Of a stretch of DNA of 64,000 nucleotides, positions 37,136 through 45,016 are shown piece by piece. The notes under the pieces were generated by a model. The model was not told the DNA's origin. It saw only the letters and a program-made list of their open reading frames with translations, and did not search any database. The DNA is taken from assembly GCA_024742455.1 (NCBI GenBank), contig JANSYL010000007.1:1-64000 (forward strand), in the 5' to 3' direction. This stretch comes from Paracoccaceae bacterium. Its GTDB lineage: Bacteria > Pseudomonadota > Alphaproteobacteria > Rhodobacterales > Rhodobacteraceae. A program made the translations under genes and the position numbers. The stretch's first letter is position 1. Every line of letters begins with the position of its first letter.

Positions 37136-37693
37136 CTATCCGCCTGTGCCGCCTGCGGCCAGCTCCGGGTCCCACAATGCGAGGCCCAGCTGCTGTGCCG
37201 CCGCCAGGGACAGAACCGCGCTGTCCAGCCCCTGCGGTGCCTGATAGTCGCGGATGGCGCGCCGCGTGCGGCGGTCCATCACCCCGGTCGGGGCGCCACG
37301 GTAAAGCCCCCGTGCCGCCAGCGCCCGCTGCAGCGACGCGATGAAGGCCGGGTCGGTTTCGGCGGCGCAGGGCGTTTCGAACCACAGCTCGCGCCGTTCC
37401 TCGACGATACGCTGCTGCGTTTCGGTGACGTAGATCCCCGGCTCCAGCACGCTGCCATCGCTGGCGATCTGGGGGGGCTGGATCATCACCTGATCGGTTA
37501 TCGTCTCGATCACGGCAGGGGTGACCTGGTGGCCGTAACAGGCGTCTGGATCAGCATCGGGCGGCCCGATCCCCCGGCTGACCGAAACCTCGGGCGCGCT
37601 GAAAGGCGCGATCACCGCGCTGAAGGGCGCGTCACTTGCGGATGTGCAGGCCGCAAGGGCGACCAGCCCGAGGGCGGGCAGAGGGGTGCGCAT
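37136..37693 (-). CDS. Lipoprotein with peptidoglycan-binding-like domain
   Basis: A 185-residue protein starting MRTPLPALGLVALAACTSA, a lipoprotein signal with lipobox LAAC, so it is probably anchored to a membrane by its cysteine. The C-terminal 70 residues (PAFIASLQRALAARGLYRGAPTGVMDRRTRRAIRDYQAPQGLD) match the PG_binding_1 repeat that docks on peptidoglycan. The middle holds WFETPCAAETD. The ATG at 37693 is used because it gives the intact lipobox. It lies downstream of the SOS-controlled OB-fold gene, with 75 bases between, and may be read with it. Confidence 0.82.
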   Translation of the reverse strand: MRTPLPALGLVALAACTSASDAPFSAVIAPFSAPEVSVSRGIGPPDADPDACYGHQVTPAVIETITDQVMIQPPQIASDGSVLEPGIYVTETQQRIVEERRELWFETPCAAETDPAFIASLQRALAARGLYRGAPTGVMDRRTRRAIRDYQAPQGLDSAVLSLAAAQQLGLALWDPELAAGGTGG

Positions 37694-37768
37694 GGATAAC
37701 TGCTCGGTGCCATGTCCGTTTTTTCGCACGATACCCTGTTTTCGCCCCCCGGGCAAAGCGTTTGCGCC

Positions 37769-38583
<815 letters not shown>

Positions 38584-38594
38584 GGACGGGGCCG

Positions 38595-39410
38595 GTGGCG
38601 CCGCGCCCTGTCTTGCGCGGCTGTCAGCGCTGCGCCCGCGGCGCGGGGCTGGTGCTGGGCCTCTGGCTGGCCGGGGCAGGGGGCGCGCTGGCCTGCACCC
38701 CGCCCCATCAGACGACCGCGATGCCCGAAACGGTCAGCGCCGTGTCGGCCGCTGGCGCGCGCGCCTGGTATGACGGGCCCACCACGCGCTATCCCCACGG
38801 GGTGTTGGGCGACACGGTCGAGGGCACGGAACTGCATGTCATGACTTCGGCCGGCCCCTGCCGCATCATGTCCGTGACCCTGCCCGAGACTCTGGTCTTC
38901 GAGGACACGATGCCCCGGCTGGCCGATCTGGATGGCGACGGGCAGCCCGAAATCATCGTGGTGCAAAGCCATCGAGACCTCGGCGCGCAACTGGCCGTCT
39001 ATGCGCCGGCCGCCGATGGCGCGTCGCTGGACCTGATCGCCGCGACCCCCTTCATCGGGCGGCGCAACCGATGGCTTGCGCCCATCGGGGCGGGCGATCT
39101 GGACGGCGATGGCCGTGTCGAGATCGCCTATATCGACCGCCCGCATCTGGCCCGCACCCTGCGTGTCTGGCGCTATGAGGGCGGCCAGCTGACCGAAATC
39201 GCCAGCGCGGACGGATTGACCAACCACCGTATCGGCGACCCGACCATCCCCGGCGGGCTGCGTGATTGCGGCGATGGGCCGGAGATGATCACCGCCGATG
39301 CCGGATGGTCGCGCGTGATCGCCACGCGGCTGGGGCCGGATGGCAGGCTTACCTCCCGCGATCTGGGCCCGTGGTCGCCGGGGGCGCTCAACGCCGCCCT
39401 GTCCTGCTGA
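38595..39410 (+). CDS. Exported VCBS/FG-GAP repeat protein
   Basis: A 271-residue protein with an N-terminal signal-like hydrophobic stretch (GLVLGLWLAGAGGALA, then a cysteine that could make it a lipoprotein) and two calcium-type repeats: LADLDGDGQPEIIVVQ and GDLDGDGRVEIAYIDR. These DxDxDG repeats normally form blades of a beta-propeller; only two are clear here. The start is a GTG at 38595 with GAGGA upstream, 11 bases after the ferredoxin stop, so the two may be cotranscribed. The role is unknown. Confidence 0.8.
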   Translation: MAPRPVLRGCQRCARGAGLVLGLWLAGAGGALACTPPHQTTAMPETVSAVSAAGARAWYDGPTTRYPHGVLGDTVEGTELHVMTSAGPCRIMSVTLPETLVFEDTMPRLADLDGDGQPEIIVVQSHRDLGAQLAVYAPAADGASLDLIAATPFIGRRNRWLAPIGAGDLDGDGRVEIAYIDRPHLARTLRVWRYEGGQLTEIASADGLTNHRIGDPTIPGGLRDCGDGPEMITADAGWSRVIATRLGPDGRLTSRDLGPWSPGALNAALSC

Positions 39411-39418
39411 CCCGCCCC

Positions 39419-39450
39419 CTCTTTGCTTCCCAAATACCTCCGCCGGAGGC
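39419..39450. repeat. Half copy of the AAATACCTCCGCCGGAGG repeat
   Basis: CTCTTTGCTTCCCAAATACC followed by TCCGCCGGAGGC lies just after the VCBS gene. The same element occurs as a full inverted pair at 51025-51099 and, more diverged, at 63544-63628. Only one arm is present here. Confidence 0.7.
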
Positions 39451-39548
39451 ATCCGGGGCAAGCCACGCGCGCCCCCGCCGGGGTTGACTTCCCCCCTTGC
39501 CCAAGATGTATCGGCGCGACGCCTGACACCCCCGAGAGAGGTCCCGCA

Positions 39549-41327
39549 ATGCATGCCTATCGCAGCCATACCTGCGCCGAACTGACCGCCGCCCGGGTGG
39601 GCGAAACCGTCCGGCTCAGCGGATGGGTCCACCGGCGGCGCGACCATGGCGGCGTGGTCTTCATCGACCTGCGCGACCATTACGGGATCACGCAGGTGCT
39701 GTGCGACCCCGACAGCCCGGTCTTTGCCGAGGTGGAAAAGCTGCGCTCCGAGGTTTGCATCCGCATCGACGGCACCGTGAAGGCGCGCGAGCCGGAGCTT
39801 GTGAACCCGAAACTGGCCACCGGCGAGATCGAAGTGTTCATCCGCGACATGGAGGTGCTGGGGCCGGTGGTGGGCGATCTGCCGCTGCAGGTGTTCGGCG
39901 ATCAGGAATATCCGGAAGAAACCCGGCTGACCTATCGCTACCTCGATCTGCGCCGGGAAAAGATGCAGGAAAACATGCTGTTGCGATCCGATGTTGTCGC
40001 ATCGATCCGGCGCCGGATGTGGGAGATCGGGTTCCGTGAATACCAGACGCCGATCATAACAGCGTCCTCGCCCGAGGGTGCGCGCGACTTCCTCGTGCCC
40101 TCGCGGCTGCATCCGGGCAAGTTCTACGCGCTGCCCCAGGCCCCGCAGCAGTTCAAGCAGCTTCTGATGGTGTCGGGCTTCGACAAGTATTTCCAGATCG
40201 CCCCGTGTTTCCGCGATGAAGACCCCCGCGCCGACCGGTCGCCCACCGATTTCTACCAGCTCGACATGGAGATGAGCTTTGTCGAGCAGGAAGATGTGTT
40301 CGCGACCATCGAGCCGGTGCTGAAGGGCCTGTTCGAGGAATTCGGGGACGGGCGCACCGTCGATCAGGACTGGCCTCGGATTTCCTATGCCGATGCCGCG
40401 CTGTGGTACGGGACCGACAAGCCGGACCTGCGCATCCCGATGAAGATGGAGCGTGTGTCCGAGCATTTCGCGGGCGGCGGTTTCGCGATCTTTGCCAAGA
40501 TCCTGGAACAGGACGGCACCGAGGTGCGCGCGATCCCCGCACCCGGCGGCGGGTCGCGCAAGTTCTGCGACCGGATGAATGCCTGGGCGCAGAAGGAAGG
40601 CCTGCCCGGGATGGGGTATATCTTTTGGCGGGAGGCCGATGGCGACATGGAGGCGGCGGGGCCGCTTGCCAAGAATATCGGGCCGGAACGGACCGAGGCG
40701 ATCCGGCAGCAACTGGGGCTTGGCGCCGGTGACGCGGCGTTCTTCCTGGCCGGCAAACCGTCGGAGTTCGAGGCCATCGCCGGGCGTGCGCGGGTGGAGA
40801 TCGGACGCGAATTGGGGCTGGTCGATGAAAGCCGGTTCGCCTTTGCCTGGATCGTCGATTTCCCGATGTATGAAAAGGATGATGAGACCGGCCGGGTCGA
40901 TTTCAGCCACAACCCGTTCTCGATGCCGCAAGGCGGGCTGGCGGCGCTGGAAGGGGACCCGCTGGACGTGCTGGGCTACCAGTATGACCTTGCCTGCAAC
41001 GGCTATGAACTGGTGTCGGGCGCGATCCGGAACCACAAGCCCGAGATCATGTTCAAGGCGTTCGAACTGGCCGGGTATGGCGCGGACGAGGTGAAGAAAC
41101 GCTTCGGCGGCATGGTCAACGCGTTCCAGTATGGGGCGCCGCCCCATGGCGGGTGCGCGGCGGGGATCGACCGGATCGTGATGATCCTGGCGGGCACATC
41201 GAATATCCGAGAGGTCATCCTGTTCCCGATGAACCAGCGCGCCGAGGACCTGATGATGGATGCGCCGTCGGACCCGACGTCGGACCAGTTGATGGAGCTC
41301 GGGCTGCGGATCATCCCGCAGGATTGA
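39549..41327 (+). CDS. aspS: Aspartyl-tRNA synthetase
   Basis: Charges tRNA with aspartate. The 592-residue class II synthetase has an N-terminal anticodon-binding OB domain ([26 protein letters not shown]), motif 2 in [25 protein letters not shown], a GAD insertion domain, and motif 3 in [14 protein letters not shown]. The bacterial-type GAD insertion makes it full length for bacterial AspRS; in alphaproteobacteria many are non-discriminating and also charge tRNA-Asn. GAGAGAG precedes the ATG at 39549. Confidence 0.97.
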   Translation: MHAYRSHTCAELTAARVGETVRLSGWVHRRRDHGGVVFIDLRDHYGITQVLCDPDSPVFAEVEKLRSEVCIRIDGTVKAREPELVNPKLATGEIEVFIRDMEVLGPVVGDLPLQVFGDQEYPEETRLTYRYLDLRREKMQENMLLRSDVVASIRRRMWEIGFREYQTPIITASSPEGARDFLVPSRLHPGKFYALPQAPQQFKQLLMVSGFDKYFQIAPCFRDEDPRADRSPTDFYQLDMEMSFVEQEDVFATIEPVLKGLFEEFGDGRTVDQDWPRISYADAALWYGTDKPDLRIPMKMERVSEHFAGGGFAIFAKILEQDGTEVRAIPAPGGGSRKFCDRMNAWAQKEGLPGMGYIFWREADGDMEAAGPLAKNIGPERTEAIRQQLGLGAGDAAFFLAGKPSEFEAIAGRARVEIGRELGLVDESRFAFAWIVDFPMYEKDDETGRVDFSHNPFSMPQGGLAALEGDPLDVLGYQYDLACNGYELVSGAIRNHKPEIMFKAFELAGYGADEVKKRFGGMVNAFQYGAPPHGGCAAGIDRIVMILAGTSNIREVILFPMNQRAEDLMMDAPSDPTSDQLMELGLRIIPQD

Positions 41328-41344
41328 TCCACAAGTTATCCACA
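41325..41344 (+). promoter_or_regulatory. DnaA-box-like sites after aspS
   Basis: A perfect DnaA box TTATCCACA lies at 41336-41344, and a one-mismatch copy TGATCCACA lies 11 bases upstream (41325-41333, overlapping the aspS stop). A weaker CTTTCCACA ends at 41394. The 88-base gap is AT-rich compared with its surroundings and leads into the GNAT gene at 41416. The boxes are visible; DnaA binding is inferred. Confidence 0.5.
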
Positions 41345-41415
41345 GATTGTAGCTAGTATGCAATTTTTAGAGCCTAAACTCGGATCTTTCCACAGTCATA
41401 TGTATCATTAAGATA

Positions 41416-42144
41416 ATGTCGGACCCGGAGGATATGCGGCTCGGTCAACGGGTCGCGCGGTTTCGCCCGCCGCCCTGTCCCGGAGCGCTGACGCTTGCAG
41501 GGCATTTCGTGACGGTCGTGCCGCTGGTGGCCGAGGCGCATGGTCCGGGCCTTCGCGCGGCCTATGCCGGTGCAGATCACCTGTGGGATTACCTGCCCTA
41601 TGGCCCGTTCCCGGACCAGGTTGAATTCGACGCGTGGCTGGCCGACCGCGAGGCAGACACGGACCCGAAATTCTTTGCCTATCTCGATACCGCGGGGACC
41701 CCGGTCGGCATGGGAAGTTTCCTGCGGATTGCACCGGGGGCCGGATCCATCGAGGTGGGGCATCTGAATTTCTCACCCTCGATGCAGCGCAGCCCGGCTG
41801 CAACCGAGGCGATGTATCTGATGATGCGCTGGGCCTTTGAGGCCGGGTATCGCCGCTATGAATGGAAATGCAACGCGCTGAACCTTGGGTCGCGCCGGGC
41901 GGCGCAGCGGCTTGGCCTGTCCTATGAAGGGGTGTTCCGGCAGGCGGCCGTCATCAAGGGCCGCAACCGCGATACCGCCTGGTTCGCCGCGATTGACAAG
42001 GAATGGCCGGACCTGCGCCGCGCCTTCGAATCCTGGCTTGCGCCCGGAAATTTCGGCGCGGACGGTTCGCAGAAACGGCGCCTTTCGGACCTGACCGCAC
42101 CGGTTCTGGCCCTGCGCGACCCGGCGTTGCCGCCGGGACGCTAG
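41416..42144 (+). CDS. GNAT family acetyltransferase (RimJ/RimL type)
   Basis: A 242-residue protein of the RimJ/RimL-like group. The segments HLWDYLPYGPFPDQVEFDAWL, GSIEVGHLNFSPSMQRSPAATEAMYLMMRWAFEAGYRRYEWKCN (in parts) and NLGSRRAAQRLGLSYEGVFRQAAVIKGRNRDTAWF are characteristic of this subgroup. The substrate is unknown. The ATG has no ribosome site and follows an AT-rich stretch with DnaA-box-like sites. Its stop overlaps the stop of the convergent response regulator gene by 4 bases. Confidence 0.88.
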   Translation: MSDPEDMRLGQRVARFRPPPCPGALTLAGHFVTVVPLVAEAHGPGLRAAYAGADHLWDYLPYGPFPDQVEFDAWLADREADTDPKFFAYLDTAGTPVGMGSFLRIAPGAGSIEVGHLNFSPSMQRSPAATEAMYLMMRWAFEAGYRRYEWKCNALNLGSRRAAQRLGLSYEGVFRQAAVIKGRNRDTAWFAAIDKEWPDLRRAFESWLAPGNFGADGSQKRRLSDLTAPVLALRDPALPPGR

Positions 42145-42848
42145 ACAGGCACCTGCAGCGCCTGGATGCGGTTTGACAGTTCCCCCCGCATGGCAACCCG
42201 CGCGGCAGCAGGCAGGCCGTCGCCGAGCCGGGTCGCCTCGGCCTCGAGCGTGGCATCATGGGCGCTGCGCGCCACCCCGATCAGGAACCGGCGCAGGTAG
42301 CCCAGCGGCGGATCATCCAGCGCGAGCAGGTCCATCGCATGGGCCAGATCCTCACGAAAGGCGATGCTGTCGGGCGCGATCAGGTCTGCCTCGACCGGGC
42401 GGGGCGTGCCATGCAGCACGCAGCCGGGCACATGTTCGAGGATCGCCGCCTGGAAGGCTGCAAGCGAGTCGAGCGGTTTGGGCAGGAACCCATCGGCACC
42501 GGCCGCCCGGCACATCGTTTCCGCCGCATCGGGATCGTCGCCGGAGGTGCCGAGGATGATCGGCACCCGCGGTTCCATCGCCGCCATCCGGGCGATCACG
42601 TCCTGCCCCGACCCGTCCGGCAGGCCCAGATCGACGATGCCCACCGAGGGGCGATAGACGTTCAGATGCCGTTCGGCGGAGGCCACGCAATCGGCCCGGC
42701 GGATGCGTGCGCCGGAGCGCAGGCAAAGAAGGCGCAGCGCCTCGGAGGTGTAGCGGCTGTCCTCCACCACCAGGACGGTCAGGCCCAGAAGCGGCCGGTC
42801 GCTGTTGGGCCGTGGGCGGAAATCGAGATCGCCGAGCGGATTGTCCAT
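42141..42848 (-). CDS. Response regulator with unknown output region
   Basis: A 235-residue protein with a receiver domain at about residues 20-140: VLVVEDSRYTSEALRLLCLRSG, the phospho-acceptor aspartate in VGIVDLGLPDGSGQDVI, a threonine in ILGTSGDD and the lysine in FLPKPLDS. The C-terminal 90 residues (FREDLAHAMDLLALDDPP; RFLIGVARSAHDATLEAEATRLG) form a helical region with no DNA-binding motif, GGDEF or histidine phosphotransfer site that I can recognise. No histidine kinase is adjacent. The ATG at 42848 has AAGGGGG upstream. Confidence 0.88.
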   Translation of the reverse strand: MDNPLGDLDFRPRPNSDRPLLGLTVLVVEDSRYTSEALRLLCLRSGARIRRADCVASAERHLNVYRPSVGIVDLGLPDGSGQDVIARMAAMEPRVPIILGTSGDDPDAAETMCRAAGADGFLPKPLDSLAAFQAAILEHVPGCVLHGTPRPVEADLIAPDSIAFREDLAHAMDLLALDDPPLGYLRRFLIGVARSAHDATLEAEATRLGDGLPAAARVAMRGELSNRIQALQVPV

Positions 42849-43011
42849 GCTGCCCCCTTCAGGTTTTGAGAATCCCATCCGATGCAGTTGACGCGATCAA
42901 TATTGAGCAATCGTTAAGCCACCTGCGGCGAAGGGGCGCTTGGAAAGCCCGGCGGCCTCGGCCATATGCCCCCGAAACGCCTCAGCAACGCCAACCACCC
43001 GGAGCCCCCTG

Positions 43012-43416
43012 ATGATCGGACGCCTGAACCACGTGGCCATCGCCGTTCCCGACCTCGATGCCGCTGCCGCGCAATATCGCGACACGCTGGGGGCGAAGGT
43101 GGGTGCGCCGCAGGACGAACCCGATCACGGGGTCACGGTGGTGTTCATCGAGTTGCCGAACACCAAGATCGAGCTGCTGTATCCGTTGGGCGACAATTCC
43201 CCGATCCGGGGTTTTCTGGACAAGAACCCGTCGGGCGGCATCCATCACATCTGCTACGAGGTCGAAGATATCCTTGCCGCGCGCGATCAGCTGCAGGCCA
43301 GCGGGGCCCGGGTGCTGGGCGATGGAGAACCGAAGATCGGCGCCCATGGCAAACCGGTGCTGTTCCTGCATCCCAAGGATTTCACCGGCACGCTTGTCGA
43401 ACTGGAGCAGGTCTGA
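43012..43416 (+). CDS. mce: Methylmalonyl-CoA epimerase
   Basis: Converts (2R)- and (2S)-methylmalonyl-CoA, used in propionate breakdown and the ethylmalonyl-CoA pathway. The 134-residue protein is a vicinal-oxygen-chelate fold enzyme with metal ligands in LNHVAIAVPDLDAA, IHHICYEVEDI and LVELEQ and the IELLYPLGDNSPI segment. It is followed by a DUF1467 membrane-protein gene overlapping its stop by one base (TGATG), a pairing common in alphaproteobacteria. The mutase gene is not in this window. Confidence 0.95.
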   Translation: MIGRLNHVAIAVPDLDAAAAQYRDTLGAKVGAPQDEPDHGVTVVFIELPNTKIELLYPLGDNSPIRGFLDKNPSGGIHHICYEVEDILAARDQLQASGARVLGDGEPKIGAHGKPVLFLHPKDFTGTLVELEQV

Positions 43417-43697
43417 TGGGCATTGTCACCGGCCTCGTGCTTTATGCCATCATCTGGTTCATGACGCTGTTCGTGATCCTGCCCCTGCGGCTGCAAAGCC
43501 AGGACGAGGCAGGGGAACGGGTGGCGGGCACGCCCGGGTCGGCCCCGGCGAACCCGCAACTGGCGCGGCGGTTCCTGGTCACCTCGGGCGTGGCGGCGGT
43601 GGTCTGGGCGGTGATCGCGGCGATCATCATCTTCGACCTGATCACCATTGACGATATCGACCTGTTCACCCGGTTCGGGATGGGCGAGCCGCGCTGA
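43416..43697 (+). CDS. DUF1467 family membrane protein
   Basis: A 93-residue protein with two membrane segments (GLVLYAIIWFMTLFVILPL and FLVTSGVAAVVWAVIAAIIIFDLI) separated by a hydrophilic loop with QSQDEAGERVAGTPGSAPANPQLA, matching DUF1467. It is translationally coupled to mce. Its last 32 bases overlap the end of the convergent EI24 gene. Confidence 0.88.
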   Translation: MGIVTGLVLYAIIWFMTLFVILPLRLQSQDEAGERVAGTPGSAPANPQLARRFLVTSGVAAVVWAVIAAIIIFDLITIDDIDLFTRFGMGEPR

Positions 43698-44373
43698 GCC
43701 GGTGATAGAGGTGGGTGAAGGTCGCGGCCCCCAGGATCGGCACCAGCAGGTTGATCACCGGGATCGTGAGCGGCACCGTCATCAACACGCCCGCCGCGAA
43801 GATCGTGCCGCGATGGCGTTTACGGAATGCCGCGGCCCCGGCGGCATCTGACCGGCGCAGCGCCACGACCTGGGCATATTCCCGGCCAAGCAGCACGCCG
43901 TTCACGCCCCAGAACAAAAATGGTGCAAGCGGCGGGAGGGCAATGTAGAGCACGAGCGCCAGAAGGTTCACGCCGATCAGCACGGCGAGAAATTTCAGAC
44001 CGTCCAGGATCCCCTCGACCAGTCCGATGGGACGGGCGGGCGGCAGGCCCGGGTAGTGCTTGTCTTCAACCGCCTGCGCGATCTGTTCCAGGAACATCCC
44101 GGTGAAGGCCGAGGCAACCGGCACCATGAGGAAGATGGAAAGAAGCAATATCAGGGGGATGCCGGCCCAAGTTAAGGCGTTGTCGACCCAGGTGACCTCG
44201 CCGATCCAGGGCAGGCTGAAACTGTCGGGCAGGAACCAGCCGACGAGGCCCACGAAGCCGAGATAGAAGGCGACGAGCAGGCCGATGGTCAGCGCAAGGC
44301 CGATGGCAAGCACCCCCAGAAAGCGGCGGTCCCCCAGTTGGCCCACGGCCTTGGCGAAATCGGTCAGGATCAT
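43666..44373 (-). CDS. EI24/CysZ-like membrane protein
   Basis: A 235-residue inner-membrane protein with about four to five hydrophobic segments (FLGVLAIGLALTIGLLVAFYL; LTWAGIPLILLLSIFLMVPVASAF; LAVLIGVNLLALVLYIALPPL; FAAGVLMTVPLTIPVINLLVP) and the family stretch FLEQIAQAVEDKHYPGLPP. CysZ members move sulfate, but many EI24-like proteins have no known function. The start overlaps the end of the nitroreductase gene by 4 bases, so they form one unit. Confidence 0.85.
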   Translation of the reverse strand: MILTDFAKAVGQLGDRRFLGVLAIGLALTIGLLVAFYLGFVGLVGWFLPDSFSLPWIGEVTWVDNALTWAGIPLILLLSIFLMVPVASAFTGMFLEQIAQAVEDKHYPGLPPARPIGLVEGILDGLKFLAVLIGVNLLALVLYIALPPLAPFLFWGVNGVLLGREYAQVVALRRSDAAGAAAFRKRHRGTIFAAGVLMTVPLTIPVINLLVPILGAATFTHLYHRLSAARPSRTG

Positions 44374-44945
44374 GCGTCGACCCGGATCACGATATCGGAC
44401 AGGTCCGGGCGCGGGCGTTCGGGCGGTGTGGCGGATGCGGTGCCGAGATGGATGTAGCCCGCCACGAAATCCGGCGGCTCGATCCCGTGGGCGCAGCGGT
44501 TGAATTCGGCGTCATTTGCGACCCACCCGGTCAGCCAGGCCGCGCCGAAGCCCGAGGCCAGCGCCGCGTTGACCATTGCCGCACAGGCGGCGCCGGCGCT
44601 GAGTTGCTGTTCGAAGAGCGGGATCTTGGCCTCGGCGTCATGTTTGGAGATCACCGCGACGACCAGCGGGGCGGCGCGAAAGGTTTTCGCCGCCTTTTCC
44701 ATGCGCCCGGGATCGCGCCCCTGCGCCACGCCGATCTCGATCGTCAGGTCGGCTAAACGGGTCAGCGCGGCCGGGCCCAGCACCGCGAAGCGCCAGGGCG
44801 CAAGCTTGCCATGGTCGGGCACACGGGCCGCCGCGGTCAGGATGGTGTCGAGCGCGGCCCCCTCGGGCACCGGGGCCTGCAGTGCCTTGGCCGGGCTGGA
44901 CCTGCGGGTCAGCAGGAAATCGATCGGGGTCGAAAGGTCGTTCAT
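44370..44945 (-). CDS. Nitroreductase family protein
   Basis: An FMN-dependent oxidoreductase of 191 residues in the small YdjA-like group. The N-terminal LLTRRSSPAKALQAPVPEGAAL and VPDHGKLAPWRFAVLGPAAL give the FMN-phosphate contacts, and MVNAALASGFGAAWLTGW and GYIHLGTASATPPERPRPDL are typical of the family. The physiological substrate is unknown. It is translationally coupled to the downstream EI24 gene and sits after topA on the same strand. Confidence 0.9.
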   Translation of the reverse strand: MNDLSTPIDFLLTRRSSPAKALQAPVPEGAALDTILTAAARVPDHGKLAPWRFAVLGPAALTRLADLTIEIGVAQGRDPGRMEKAAKTFRAAPLVVAVISKHDAEAKIPLFEQQLSAGAACAAMVNAALASGFGAAWLTGWVANDAEFNRCAHGIEPPDFVAGYIHLGTASATPPERPRPDLSDIVIRVDA

Positions 44946-45016
44946 GGCATATCCGGCAACGGGGTCCTTGCCTCCATGTCAGGTGCCGCAGCGCGCCGGT
45001 CAACCCGGCCCGGGCG

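Noticed and set aside
41328-41415. Replication origin at the DnaA-box cluster
   Set aside because: Only two good boxes in 88 bases and none of the usual origin neighbours; regulatory boxes are the more modest reading.
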